Of a stretch of DNA of 64,000 bases, positions 54,347-63,973 are shown one piece after another (position 1 is the first letter of the stretch; every line of letters starts with the position of its first letter). The translations under genes and the position numbers were made by a program. The notes under the pieces are model-generated. The model saw nothing but the letters and a program-made list of their open reading frames with translations. It was not told the origin of the DNA and did not search any database. Origin of the DNA: Legionellaceae bacterium (GTDB lineage Bacteria; Pseudomonadota; Gammaproteobacteria; Legionellales; Legionellaceae); contig JARGOS010000004.1 of NCBI GenBank assembly GCA_029212505.1, positions 89,109 to 153,108 of the forward strand, in the 5' to 3' direction.

Positions 54347-55228
54347 ATGAATATTACTGCTGCGATGGTAAAGGAACTGCGTCAAAGAACTGATGCGCCT
54401 ATGATGGAATGTAAAAAGTTTTTGGTTGCGACCAACGGTGATATTGAACTCGCTATTGTAGAAATGAGAAAGTCTGGTCAAGCAAAAGCTGATAAAAAAG
54501 CGGATCGCGTGGCTGCTGAAGGTGTTGTTGTTACCGCCATATCTGATGATGGCAAACGTGCTGTGCTGGTTGAAGTGAACAGTGAAACTGATTTTGTTGC
54601 ACGTGATTCTAACTTTACAGAATTTGCGAACAGTGTGGCAGAAACAGCGCTCGCGTCTGCTTTGACAGATATCGCAGCACTTAGCCAGGAAAAAATGCTG
54701 GGTAGTGACTTAACGATTGAAGAAGCGCGACAAACGTTGGTTGCTAAATTGGGCGAAAACATTCAATTACGACGTGTAGAATATGTTGAGTCTGATGAAG
54801 CGATTGGTGGTTATTTGCACGGTACCCGTATTGGTGTTTTAGTTAACATGAAGCAAGGGTCTCAGGCATTAGCAAAAGACTTAGCGATGCAGGTTGCAGC
54901 CGGTCGTCCATTGGTTGTACGTCCTGACCAAGTGCCAGCAGAAGCGATAGAGCGTGAGCGTGAAATTTTTATGGCTCAAGCACGCGAAAGTGGCAAACCT
55001 GAAGCGATTATTGAGAAAATGGTCGAAGGCCGAATTCAAAAATTCTTAGCTGAAAAAAGCTTATTAGGCCAAGATTTTGTAAAAAATCCAAGCCAAACCA
55101 TCACCCAGCTATTGAAAGAAAAAAATGCTGAAGTTATTTCATTTGCATGCTTTGAAGTAGGCGAAGGGATTGAGAAAAAAGTCGATAATTTTGTCGAAGA
55201 AGTGATGGCACAGGCTCGCGAATCATGA
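54347..55228 (+). CDS. tsf: Elongation factor Ts
   Basis: A 293-residue nucleotide exchange factor for EF-Tu. The N-terminal UBA/TS-N motif is [20 protein letters not shown]. Later conserved motifs include [19 protein letters not shown] and [13 protein letters not shown]. The length is that of the full gammaproteobacterial form. A GGAGA site lies about nine bases upstream. Its stop overlaps the pyrH start by 4 nt (ATGA). Confidence 0.98.
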   Translation: MNITAAMVKELRQRTDAPMMECKKFLVATNGDIELAIVEMRKSGQAKADKKADRVAAEGVVVTAISDDGKRAVLVEVNSETDFVARDSNFTEFANSVAETALASALTDIAALSQEKMLGSDLTIEEARQTLVAKLGENIQLRRVEYVESDEAIGGYLHGTRIGVLVNMKQGSQALAKDLAMQVAAGRPLVVRPDQVPAEAIEREREIFMAQARESGKPEAIIEKMVEGRIQKFLAEKSLLGQDFVKNPSQTITQLLKEKNAEVISFACFEVGEGIEKKVDNFVEEVMAQARES

Positions 55229-55968
55229 GTTGGTTCCCAAAGTCAAACTTAAAATACAAGCGGGTCTTGCTTAAATACAGTGGCGAAGCCCTGATGGGCA
55301 GCGCTTCGTTTGGGATTGATCCTAAGGTCCTCGATCGTCTTGCCAGTGAGCTGCGTGAGCTCATTGATATGGGCGTCGAAGTTGGGGTTGTGATTGGTGG
55401 CGGGAATCTTTTTCGCGGTAAAGTGCTTTCTGAGGCAGGTCTTGGCCGTGTGACCGGTGATCACATGGGCATGCTTGCTACCGTGATGAACGCACTTGCT
55501 TTGCGTGATGCACTTGAGCGCGCCGATTTACGAGCACGTGTGATGTCAGCCATACCGATGTTGGGTGTGGTTGATCCATATCATAACCGTAAAGCGAAAC
55601 AGCATTTGAGTGATAAGCAAATTGTTATTTTTGCTGCTGGCACGGGCAATCCGTTTTTTACAACAGATTCAGCTGCGTGTTTGCGTGGTATTGAGATGGA
55701 AGCGGATGTTGTTTTAAAAGCAACAAAAGTTGATGGCATTTACTCAGAAGATCCGGTTAAAAACCCTGATGCTAAACGCTATGATTTCTTGACCTATCAT
55801 GATGTTTTGACGCAAGGACTAGAAGTGATGGATTTAACGGCCATTTGCTTGTGCCAGGATCATAACATGCCTTTGCAAGTGTTTAATATGACAGCACCAG
55901 GTGTGTTAAAACGCATTATTCAAGGTGAACAAATTGGTACCGTTGTAGGAGAGAAGCATGAGCAATGA
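55225..55968 (+). CDS. pyrH: Uridylate kinase
   Basis: A 247-residue UMP kinase of the amino-acid-kinase fold. Motifs in order are [60 protein letters not shown], and [17 protein letters not shown]. It phosphorylates UMP with ATP. Its end overlaps frr by 11 nt. Confidence 0.97.
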   Translation: MSWFPKSNLKYKRVLLKYSGEALMGSASFGIDPKVLDRLASELRELIDMGVEVGVVIGGGNLFRGKVLSEAGLGRVTGDHMGMLATVMNALALRDALERADLRARVMSAIPMLGVVDPYHNRKAKQHLSDKQIVIFAAGTGNPFFTTDSAACLRGIEMEADVVLKATKVDGIYSEDPVKNPDAKRYDFLTYHDVLTQGLEVMDLTAICLCQDHNMPLQVFNMTAPGVLKRIIQGEQIGTVVGEKHEQ

Positions 55969-56515
55969 TATTAAGCAAGACGCTGAAGCGCGCATGCACA
56001 AAGCGGTTGATTCGCTTCGTCATGAAATGTCAAAGATAAGAACAGGCCGAGCAACGCCGGCAATTCTTGATCATGTACGTGTGGATTATTACGGAAACAT
56101 GACACCACTGAACCAAGTGGCCAATATTTCTGTTGCTGATGCACGTATGCTGTCGGTTGCTCCGTTTGAAAAAACGATGATGCCAGCGATTGAAAAAGCT
56201 ATTATGACGTCTGATTTGGGTCTCAACCCATCACCTTCAGGTAATATCATTCGTGTGCCTATGCCCCCATTGAGCGAAGAGCGTCGTAAAGATTTGATTC
56301 GTGTGGTGCGTGCAGAAGCCGAGCAAGGTCGTGTTTCCATTCGTAATATTCGTCGTGACAGTAATCAGCAACTCAAAGAGTATGTCAAAGAAAAGCTGAT
56401 TTCAGAAGATGAAGAGCGCCGTGCGGGTGATGCGATTCAAAAATTAACCGATAAGCACGTTGCTGAAATTGATGCTTTATTGGTTGTGAAAGAAAAAGAT
56501 TTGCTTGAAATTTAA
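55958..56515 (+). CDS. frr: Ribosome recycling factor
   Basis: A 185-residue factor that splits post-termination ribosomes with EF-G. The conserved segments [39 protein letters not shown] and [20 protein letters not shown] are all present, and the length is standard. It is the last gene of the rpsB-tsf-pyrH-frr cluster and is followed by a strong hairpin. The usual downstream uppS-cdsA genes are missing, so synteny breaks here. Confidence 0.97.
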   Translation: MSNDIKQDAEARMHKAVDSLRHEMSKIRTGRATPAILDHVRVDYYGNMTPLNQVANISVADARMLSVAPFEKTMMPAIEKAIMTSDLGLNPSPSGNIIRVPMPPLSEERRKDLIRVVRAEAEQGRVSIRNIRRDSNQQLKEYVKEKLISEDEERRAGDAIQKLTDKHVAEIDALLVVKEKDLLEI

Positions 56516-56524
56516 AGCATCTAA

Positions 56525-56565
56525 GTGACGTAAGCTTGTTTCTTCGCTAAGCAAGCTTACGTCAC
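56525..56565. terminator. Perfect 14-bp inverted repeat after frr
   Basis: GTGACGTAAGCTTG (56525-56538) pairs exactly with CAAGCTTACGTCAC (56552-56565) around a 13-nt loop. It lies between the frr stop and the convergent gene ending at 56575, so it probably terminates both. No T-run follows on the plus strand. The core CAAGCTTAC is shared with the hairpin at 11663-11701. Confidence 0.7.
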
Positions 56566-56574
56566 AACAGTATT

Positions 56575-58284
56575 TTATAACTCAGCTGAAACTTGACTTA
56601 ATTTCTCAAGAAGCAGCGTATCAATATCATCGACTAAGTCTGATCTATACTTAAAAAATCCATGGCCGTGTGTCGTAAATTTTTCTTTGATGTGACAGCT
56701 AAATAAATATCTAAATGCGCCTATGACTTCAATGAGGTACTGTGGATTTGGATTTTCTTCAATGACTTGATTCAGATAATAATTGAATTCTTCATAGAAT
56801 GGTCTTTCCATTCTCAGTTGCACTGCTCGAGACTTTTTGTGTGTCAGCCCCTCGTTGTGCCATTCTGTCTTGGCTTCAATGCATCCCCAGTCATCGCTAC
56901 GTTTTTCTTCTTCAATTTTTTGTTCCGCATCGATGTCATGGTTTGAATACTGTTGCCTGATATCTTCTTTCATCCACACTTGAGAAGGAATGTGATCATG
57001 TTCTAATTGATCGTATGATTTTTCATATGCTTTTAACTGTCGGTTACTACCTACATCCCATTGCTGAACGTGATTCGATTTGTCTGTAAAATTCATCTTC
57101 CCTTCGCTTGCGCTCCAATTGATAAACGTGCGCGCTGCCCTAAATATTTTAAAATTTCCAGGCAAGACTTTTCCGTAGTCAGGGTTGGTGGATGCATTTC
57201 GTAGAGCTAATCCGATGTATGTATGAATAAATTTGACCTGTTCTCTATCTGTGTTTGTTTTGTATTGCTCTGCTACATCATATACGCTATCTAAATTTAA
57301 GCTACCTGAAGGTGAGTACCAAGCATGAGACAACCTATTATTATGATTTAATAAGCCTTTTTCTTTCAGTTCATCCCAAATAGCATCGACAACACTTCGT
57401 TTTTTTAGCTGTTCTTTGGGTATTATTTTGTTTATAGGTGGGGTGTGACCCGCGTTTGATGTTATTTGTAAAATGTTTTTTTTGAACTTGGGCTTACTTA
57501 TCATTCGCCGCAATTGAGTTAAGTCAACGCCCTCTAAGGTTCCTTGCTGTATATTACCGTGCATATCACGAACAATATATTTGCCACCGTCTTCAGAAGA
57601 CAAGTATATTTTACCTTCTTCTGCTTGATTTTTATCATTGTTGGGTAACGCTGAAAATAAAACAAGGTCATAGTCTAGAATAAGTTTATTGCATTCATCA
57701 CGAAATCTTTCTTTGGTTATTTCGACGCTGCTGGTTCGTTTACCGGCATCTTTAAATCGCCTAAAGTTAGCCCAGCTCATGGTGATGGTGACGGTTTCTC
57801 CGTCAACAAATAATTGATTGGCATCATAGCCCTTGGCATCTGTATTATCATATAAAACATCATCACTCTGGACGATGCGCCAATAGACTTTCCCTTGAAC
57901 AATGGTTAATTTAACGCTGGGTTCTTCTGTTAAAGGCCAGTTAAAATGGGTTGAAAAATGTTCAAGAAATTCATCACTCAAGCTTTCTGGATCCATCGAA
58001 TCAGACCTCAAGGCTTCCATCAATTGCCGGCATCCCATATCTTTTAAGTAGCGTTTAATCATGTTGAGTTGAAGTTTTGCATAACTTTCTTGATCTTGAG
58101 ACGCATCAAAGTGTTTGGCTGCTTCATAAGCCGCAATAAATTCTTTCAGAGGGCTTGTGTTGCCAATCACGGGAAGTTTTACGCCTTTTTTGATGAGTTG
58201 TTTTAAAGGCTTATAAATAGAGTCTGTTGAAGTTTTACGAATTTCTTCGAGTACAGATTTTTTTTGCTTGAGAGAGAGAGGCAT
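56575..58284 (-). CDS. Large protein with HNH-like DHIPS motif, longer paralogue
   Basis: A 569-residue protein, tandem paralogue of the gene at 58491. Residues 1-200 are about three-quarters identical to the paralogue. Residues 203-281 are a beta-rich module, including EEGKIYLSSEDGGKYIVRD and ITSNAGHT, that is absent from the paralogue. The C-terminal part has LEHDHIPSQVW (Asp430, His431), then WGCIEAKTEWHNEGLTH (His476, His482). An Asp-His-Ile-Pro-Ser motif followed by downstream His pairs resembles HNH-type nuclease domains of polymorphic toxins. Nuclease activity is inference. The last 80 residues (FYEEFNYYLNQVIEEN and onwards) are helical. No signal peptide. Likely effector. Confidence 0.6.
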   Translation of the reverse strand: MPLSLKQKKSVLEEIRKTSTDSIYKPLKQLIKKGVKLPVIGNTSPLKEFIAAYEAAKHFDASQDQESYAKLQLNMIKRYLKDMGCRQLMEALRSDSMDPESLSDEFLEHFSTHFNWPLTEEPSVKLTIVQGKVYWRIVQSDDVLYDNTDAKGYDANQLFVDGETVTITMSWANFRRFKDAGKRTSSVEITKERFRDECNKLILDYDLVLFSALPNNDKNQAEEGKIYLSSEDGGKYIVRDMHGNIQQGTLEGVDLTQLRRMISKPKFKKNILQITSNAGHTPPINKIIPKEQLKKRSVVDAIWDELKEKGLLNHNNRLSHAWYSPSGSLNLDSVYDVAEQYKTNTDREQVKFIHTYIGLALRNASTNPDYGKVLPGNFKIFRAARTFINWSASEGKMNFTDKSNHVQQWDVGSNRQLKAYEKSYDQLEHDHIPSQVWMKEDIRQQYSNHDIDAEQKIEEEKRSDDWGCIEAKTEWHNEGLTHKKSRAVQLRMERPFYEEFNYYLNQVIEENPNPQYLIEVIGAFRYLFSCHIKEKFTTHGHGFFKYRSDLVDDIDTLLLEKLSQVSAEL

Positions 58285-58490
58285 ATTTACTCAGTTTATA
58301 ATTTAAAAAAGCATTATATGCTTTATGTGTTCTTTATGAAACCTTTTTGTTTTTTTATAAGCAAAAATTGATAATTTACGTTATTATCCTTTAGACCAGA
58401 TCAATATTATAAGTTTGATTAGGCCCTAATTGGGTACACTTTAAAAACATTTGTGAACCATCACCACAGGCATGACGTCTCAAAGGTATT

Positions 58491-59963
58491 TCATAACTCA
58501 GCTGAAAATTGACTTAATTTTTCCAGAAGCAGTGCATCAATCTGATCGACTAAATCTGGCCTATTTTTAAAAAATCCATAACTGCTCTTCGAAAATTTTT
58601 GTTTGATGTGGCAGCTAAATAAATATCTAAAAGCGCCTATCACTTGAATAAGATCCTGTGGATCCGGATTGACGGCAATGACTTGATTTAGATAATCATT
58701 AATCTCTTCGTAAAATGGTTTCTCTATCTCATGTTGACTTCTCGCCGGTCTCGAGTGAGTTTCACCGCTATGGTGCATCTGAGTGGGTGCTTCAATGCAT
58801 CCCCAGTGCGTATGACGCTCTTTTTCTTCATTGCATTGTTCGGCATCAATGTCGCGATATGTTTCTAATTGTTGATCAATATCTTTTTTTATCCAAAATT
58901 TCGAAGGAATGTGATCATGGTCTAGCTCATCACCTGATACTTCATGTTTTTGTAATTCTAGGTAACTGCTAACATCCCATGGCTGCACAGGATTATGTTT
59001 GTCTGTATATTCTCGTGTTCCCGTAGAGCTCCAATTGATAAAGGTTCGGGCGGGCCTAAATAATTCATGATTATGAAACAATGCTTTTTTATAATCACGA
59101 TTGACAGATGCATTTTTTAGAGCCGTTGAAGTGTAAGTATAGAGAAAGCCAACTTCTTTTTTATCTGCTTGTCGCCTATAATCGTTGGCGATATTGCTGA
59201 CAGAATCTAAACATAACTTACCTGAGAGTGAGTACCAAGCATGGGTGAGTCGATTATTCTCACTTAACAAGCCTTTTTCTTTAAGCTCACTCCAAATAGC
59301 GTCGATTACACTTGGTTGTTTTAAGTGGGTTTGGGGTATTATTTTATTTATACCTGGAATAAGCTTAGTGCATTCAGCACGAAACCTTTCTGGTGTTATT
59401 TCGACACTGCTGGTTCGTTTTCCAGCATCTTTAAATCGCCTAAAATTAGCCCAGCTCATGGTGACGGTGACCGTTGCTCCGTCATCTAAAAAACCACTGG
59501 ATTCATTGCCTTTGGCTGTTTCATTATCGTATAAAACAGCATCGTTCTGGATGATGCGCCAATAAACTTTTCCTTTAACAATCGTTAATTTAACGCTTGG
59601 CTCAACGGTTAAAGGCCAGTTAAAGTGTGTTGATAAATGCTCAAGAAATGCATCACTTAAGCTTTCTGCATTCATTGAATCTGACCCCAAGGCTTCCATT
59701 AATTTTTGGCATCCAGTTTCTTGTAAATTGTGCTTAATCATGTTGAGTTGAAGTGGAGCATAAAATTCTCGCCCTTGAGATGCGTCATCGAGTTTAGCCG
59801 CTTCATAGGCGGTAATAAATTCCTTAAGAGGGCTGGTCTTGCTAATCACGGGGATTTTGACACCATTTTTAATAAGTTGCTCCAAAGGGGCGCAGATGGA
59901 TTCAGGTGAAATTTCACGTACTTTTGTGAGGACGTGTTTTTTTTGTGCGATAGTGAGGGGCAT
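58491..59963 (-). CDS. Large protein with HNH-like DHIPS motif, shorter paralogue
   Basis: A 490-residue tandem paralogue of the gene at 56575. The two align end to end apart from one clean 79-residue gap: after ECTKLI this protein goes straight to PGINKIIP. The core motif is LDHDHIPSKFW (Asp350, His351), followed by WGCIEAPTQMHHSGETHS (His397, His398, His403). Upstream sequence near the start is also similar in the two genes, so the duplication included the promoter region. The function is unknown, with the same HNH-like inference as for its neighbour. It is divergent from the LRR gene. Confidence 0.6.
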   Translation of the reverse strand: MPLTIAQKKHVLTKVREISPESICAPLEQLIKNGVKIPVISKTSPLKEFITAYEAAKLDDASQGREFYAPLQLNMIKHNLQETGCQKLMEALGSDSMNAESLSDAFLEHLSTHFNWPLTVEPSVKLTIVKGKVYWRIIQNDAVLYDNETAKGNESSGFLDDGATVTVTMSWANFRRFKDAGKRTSSVEITPERFRAECTKLIPGINKIIPQTHLKQPSVIDAIWSELKEKGLLSENNRLTHAWYSLSGKLCLDSVSNIANDYRRQADKKEVGFLYTYTSTALKNASVNRDYKKALFHNHELFRPARTFINWSSTGTREYTDKHNPVQPWDVSSYLELQKHEVSGDELDHDHIPSKFWIKKDIDQQLETYRDIDAEQCNEEKERHTHWGCIEAPTQMHHSGETHSRPARSQHEIEKPFYEEINDYLNQVIAVNPDPQDLIQVIGAFRYLFSCHIKQKFSKSSYGFFKNRPDLVDQIDALLLEKLSQFSAEL

Positions 59964-60106
59964 ATTAACTCATTTTATAAATAAAAAAGGCATTATATAC
60001 CAATATTGAGTTATATGTAATCACTTTAGTTTTTATTAAGACGAAATTTAATAAACTAAAATAATTATAGCGAATCAAATTTTCTACAACATAAAAAAAG
60101 TCAATA

Positions 60107-60134
60107 TTGACTGCGTGCCTTTTTGGTCTACACT
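60107..60134 (+). promoter_or_regulatory. Putative sigma-70 promoter for the LRR gene
   Basis: TTGACT (60107-60112), a 16-nt spacer and TACACT (60129-60134), 44 nt upstream of the LRR protein ATG. Read by eye. Confidence 0.5.
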
Positions 60135-60177
60135 GTGATTATATTTACAACGATTTCATTTGTAATTAGGGGATATA

Positions 60178-61299
60178 ATGAAAGCTATAATAAATAGAGG
60201 AACATATAGTCAAATCATTGACCAACTAATGGCTTTGGACTCCAACACGGATTCATTAGATATGGGCCGTCTTGAACTCCATGAGTTTAATACACAGCAA
60301 ATAATTAACATGATTAACGCCATTCCTGAACAAGTAAGAATACTTGATTTAGGAAGCTATGGCAGCAACCGACTATATAGAAAGTCTAACGATGAATTAG
60401 GTGAAATTTTTTCTGCCCTTAGTCATAAAAATCTAGATAATCTAATTATGCAACACACTGGCTTCATTTGCGGTAATGGTCGGTCTAATTCAATGGCAGA
60501 AAAAGCGTCTCTCATTGCCCTTTGGCCACAAACATTGAAAATATACGATCTCAGTTATCAAGATTTGCATAGACAAACGCCAGAAGAATTTGGTTTGTTA
60601 TTTGCAGTTAAGCCGCCTCAAGCTACTACATTAAATTTGGGTAGTAATGGCTTTCAGTTTGTTCCTGCGAGAACAACAGCAGAGATCATGAAATTAATCC
60701 CTCCTAATTTTCATACACTTACGTTTGATATGTACACCGGTAGTGATGCTTTCAAACAGAATTATCCGGCGCTTGAATTTAAAACGGTACTCATGTCAAT
60801 TCCTAGTAACATAACTACGCTAGATTTAGGTTTCACTCAAATTCATAGACTCTCGACTGATTATTTAAATCAACTAGAAGGAGCACTACCAGCAATAACT
60901 ACATTTTGTGTATGTGGTCCAGAGATAAACCAAATGTTAACAGAGCAATTGGATGCGTTGACAAAAATAGTACCTAATGTGCAAGAAATTATAGTAAAAG
61001 ATTATTCTGGGAATATAGTTACATCTGAAAAAATCCGATATTTACAATATAAAGTTGAAGAGCGAATAGAACAAGCTCGGCAAAAGGTCGTACAAACATC
61101 TTTTGTTTTGTCACAACTGGAGAAAGGTGTTCCTAACGAAAGCGGTCAACATACAAGACGCCATCTCCCTGAGGGGGTGGTACAACATATGTCAGAATTT
61201 TTTCATCGAAGCGAAGCTATTCGCAAGGGAGTTAAAGCCCTTAGGGAGCATGGTAATGATGAAAAAAAACCTGATAACGATTCACCTAAAATGAAATAG
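60178..61299 (+). CDS. Leucine-rich-repeat protein
   Basis: A 373-residue protein. Residues about 15-270 contain repeated ribonuclease-inhibitor-like LRR units such as VRILDLGSYGSN, LKIYDLSYQDLH, ATTLNLGSNGFQF and ITTLDLGFTQIHRLS, spaced 45-60 residues apart with eroded intervening units. The C-terminal 100 residues form a charged helix (KVEERIEQARQKV) and a Lys/Asp-rich tail. No signal peptide, membrane helix or enzymatic domain is seen. LRR proteins of this type in Legionella and Coxiella are usually secreted into host cells. The ATG follows AGGGG by 7 nt. Confidence 0.75.
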   Translation: MKAIINRGTYSQIIDQLMALDSNTDSLDMGRLELHEFNTQQIINMINAIPEQVRILDLGSYGSNRLYRKSNDELGEIFSALSHKNLDNLIMQHTGFICGNGRSNSMAEKASLIALWPQTLKIYDLSYQDLHRQTPEEFGLLFAVKPPQATTLNLGSNGFQFVPARTTAEIMKLIPPNFHTLTFDMYTGSDAFKQNYPALEFKTVLMSIPSNITTLDLGFTQIHRLSTDYLNQLEGALPAITTFCVCGPEINQMLTEQLDALTKIVPNVQEIIVKDYSGNIVTSEKIRYLQYKVEERIEQARQKVVQTSFVLSQLEKGVPNESGQHTRRHLPEGVVQHMSEFFHRSEAIRKGVKALREHGNDEKKPDNDSPKMK

Positions 61300-61321
61300 A
61301 TATTTTTGAAGCATCATAACG

Positions 61322-61406
61322 CTTCAGGGCAATCGCACGTGTGCGTTAAAATCTATCAATTATACATTTAGGAATAATTGAATTCACACGTGAACTCGCC
61401 CTGGAG
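61322..61406. repeat. Long imperfect inverted repeat between the LRR and membrane-protein genes
   Basis: CTTCAGGGCAATCGCACGTGTG (61322-61343) is largely complementary to the segment 61385-61406 (CACACGTGAACTCGCCCTGG and two more bases). The 22-nt arms with three to four mismatches enclose a 41-nt AT-rich centre. The gap of 216 nt holds no gene. It lacks an adjacent T-run, so a simple terminator is not certain. It may be a small dispersed element. Confidence 0.55.
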
Positions 61407-61515
61407 TTCGGTCTCGTTTCATGTAAATCAATTTCTACGACAGTTACGGGTTAAAATATTGTTTTAGAATTGTTTTGTGCTAAAATAATCCAATTTTAGG
61501 ATGTGAAATATTATT

Positions 61516-61893
61516 ATGCATTTAAATGGCACTCAAAAAGCAGGTTTGGTTATAGGTGGTCTTAGTAGCTTATATCTAACGGTTTGGGTTGGACTGACTT
61601 TTGTGGATTATATTGATGAACAGGCACCGAGTTATTTGGATAACTGCGATAGCCAAGAAATGAATCATCTTATGGCACAAGTGTTTTGTCTTATCGCGCC
61701 ATTAGCAGTCGCAACAGGGATGCATGCAGGGTTAGCTGCAACAACTGCTGTTACTGCGCGTAATAGCCAAGAGTATACTTCAACCATGAACAATGCTTAT
61801 CAAAATGTACGTGTTTTTTTTGGCCGAGCTGATGTTACAGAAAGACCAGAAAGAGGTTATGCACAAGAAAGAGAACGTGACATGCAAGCCTGA
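61516..61893 (+). CDS. Small membrane protein with two hydrophobic segments
   Basis: A 125-residue protein. Two membrane helices (about 11-30, GLVIGGLSSLYLTVWVGLTF, and 50-75) are joined by an acidic loop with a single Cys and followed by a charged tail (TERPERGYAQEREREM-like). No family is recognised. It lies 100 nt upstream of the PEP-synthase-like gene. Its small size and two helices are typical of uncharacterised inner-membrane or host-membrane proteins. Confidence 0.6.
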   Translation: MHLNGTQKAGLVIGGLSSLYLTVWVGLTFVDYIDEQAPSYLDNCDSQEMNHLMAQVFCLIAPLAVATGMHAGLAATTAVTARNSQEYTSTMNNAYQNVRVFFGRADVTERPERGYAQERERDMQA

Positions 61894-61993
61894 TGTGTAA
61901 AATCAAAGCCTTATTATCATAGCTAACCAATTTATAATTTTCATCTATACTTCAGGTATGCGAGTGAATTAAATGTTCTAAATTGGGGCTGTC

Positions 61994-63973
61994 ATGCAAG
62001 CAAAGCAAGAATTAGCAGAAACAATAGGTAATAAAGCCGCTAACTTATTGCTGCTTGAATCCATGCTAAAGGATTATGCTGAAAGGTTAGGTCAATTAAA
62101 AACACTGACCGTTACTGTCCCTCAAATTTGTCCGTTGACACATAATGATATCTCAAGGCACCTAACAACGTATGCTCCGGGCTGGATTGACTTATGGCAT
62201 CAATTTAAAACTGTTCAAGGGAGTGAATCTAGCAGCCTAACAACGGATGCGGTAGAAATATTGAACCAGCTGCGCCTTCTTATTAAAGAAACGTTTAGTC
62301 AGCATCCTTATACATTTGGTGAATGGGATGATTTTAGACAATCAATTGCTCCTGATTCACTGCTTATGATAAGAAGTACCGGTAAAGAAGATGCTGTTGA
62401 TATTGCAAATCCGGGAGGAAATGAGAGTGTTGCCTCTGTGCATCAAGATCCAAGATCGATATCTCATGCGATTGGTACGGTGGTTGCTTCTTATTTTAGT
62501 GATAAATCATTACTGCAACGATTATCAGGAAAACAAGATATTTTAGAAGATGCATTTATGCCTGTCTTGATTCAAAAAATGATCGGCGAGGTTGTGTCTG
62601 ATGTCGAGACTCCCGTTGTTTCTGGCGTAATGTACACAAGCCCTGCAGGAATTCAAGTTCAAATGGCGCCGGGTCATGGTGAGTATATTGTTAATAGTAA
62701 AGGCCCATGTGATACGGTATATGTATCGCGCGAACACGTTGTTCATGTGGAAATAAATGAGAAAAAACAACGTTTGGTGCCGGCTGAATCTGGATTGGCC
62801 TGGCAAACCAATTCAACTGATCTGGCAAATAATTTGTCAATTGATCGCCGAGTTGCTGCTGAAATAGCAACTATTGGACGTTGCATTCAGGATTATTATG
62901 AAACACCCATGGATGTAGAGTTTGTTTATGATCCTGCACTGCATTCATTTTGCCTTGTGCAAGCACGCCCCATTCCGCCAAGCAGTTTTAAACTTATTCC
63001 ACCGTCATCGATAGCGCCTAACCAAGTCATGTTTGTTAAAGAGCATGGCGATATCATCAAAGCACAAGTCATAACACCAGCAGGAAATGCAGTACAAGTG
63101 ATTGCTGAACCAGAAGAAATCTTGATTACTGACCGTATTGCAGATGCTCTAGAAACATACTTACATACTCAAGATAATAGTCTGAAAGTGGTTGTGATCT
63201 TAGAAAAAGCGCCTCAAACCTCACATGAAGCGGCACAATTTAATTCGATGGGTATTCCAGTTTTACAAGTATCTGCGGTTCAATTAAAAAATTTAGAAGC
63301 GTCGATAAGAAATCAAGCTTCGGTTTTGATTATTGATCCTCAACGTAAATTAATTATTGATTGGACTAAAAATATAAAAAATCATACAAAAGCATCGGAA
63401 GAGATTTATGCCGCAGGCATCATTGAAGAAGGACTGTTTCAATCATCATTATCCATTTATGAATCATTGTTGCCAGTTTTTAAAGCACACCCCATTAATA
63501 TAAAATCTGTTGCTGATGAATTATCAAGTAGTATTGGCGACTTAATTGAAAGAGCGAATTCGGACGACCCCAATACGAGTGAACAAGCATTTAATGCGCT
63601 GATGCAGCGTTTATTTCAAGATCTGACCAAGCGTTTAGATGAGCCTGTGTCTTTGTATGAATCATTCGAACAACTCAAAGCTAATAAAAGCAGCGATGCA
63701 CTCAAAAAAATAATCAGTCAATTGTACCACTTGGCTAGAAATACCAATGAAACAATTGAAATGCAAACGCTCTATAAATTGATATTTCAGCATGCGGTCA
63801 TAGACGCTGCAGAAATTGCCAGTGCTATTCATCATCCATCGATTACACAACAAGAGTGGTTAGACACGGTCGCACGATTAGAATTATTAGTTACAGCACC
63901 GTTTAATTCGGCTTTACAAACGAGTTCGATTCATCAATTGCTTGAAACTCACCTTACGCACGGGACGCCCTAA
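61994..63973 (+). CDS. PEP-synthase-like protein: ATP-grasp and phospho-His domains, no PEP barrel
   Basis: A 659-residue protein. Residues about 10-330 match the PPDK/PEP-synthase nucleotide-binding domain: IGNKAANLLLLESML, SLLMIRSTGKED, ESVASVHQDP, PVVSGVMYTSPAG and DVEFVYDPALHSFCLVQARP. Residues about 400-450 resemble the swivelling phospho-His domain (QTSHEAAQFNSMGIPVL, with His411 as the phosphorylated residue). The normal C-terminal PEP/pyruvate-binding TIM barrel is replaced by about 200 helical residues of unknown type. That architecture parallels rifampin phosphotransferase and similar dikinase-like enzymes that phosphorylate a different acceptor. The acceptor here is unknown. The window ends 27 nt after its stop. 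Confidence 0.75.
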   Translation: MQAKQELAETIGNKAANLLLLESMLKDYAERLGQLKTLTVTVPQICPLTHNDISRHLTTYAPGWIDLWHQFKTVQGSESSSLTTDAVEILNQLRLLIKETFSQHPYTFGEWDDFRQSIAPDSLLMIRSTGKEDAVDIANPGGNESVASVHQDPRSISHAIGTVVASYFSDKSLLQRLSGKQDILEDAFMPVLIQKMIGEVVSDVETPVVSGVMYTSPAGIQVQMAPGHGEYIVNSKGPCDTVYVSREHVVHVEINEKKQRLVPAESGLAWQTNSTDLANNLSIDRRVAAEIATIGRCIQDYYETPMDVEFVYDPALHSFCLVQARPIPPSSFKLIPPSSIAPNQVMFVKEHGDIIKAQVITPAGNAVQVIAEPEEILITDRIADALETYLHTQDNSLKVVVILEKAPQTSHEAAQFNSMGIPVLQVSAVQLKNLEASIRNQASVLIIDPQRKLIIDWTKNIKNHTKASEEIYAAGIIEEGLFQSSLSIYESLLPVFKAHPINIKSVADELSSSIGDLIERANSDDPNTSEQAFNALMQRLFQDLTKRLDEPVSLYESFEQLKANKSSDALKKIISQLYHLARNTNETIEMQTLYKLIFQHAVIDAAEIASAIHHPSITQQEWLDTVARLELLVTAPFNSALQTSSIHQLLETHLTHGTP

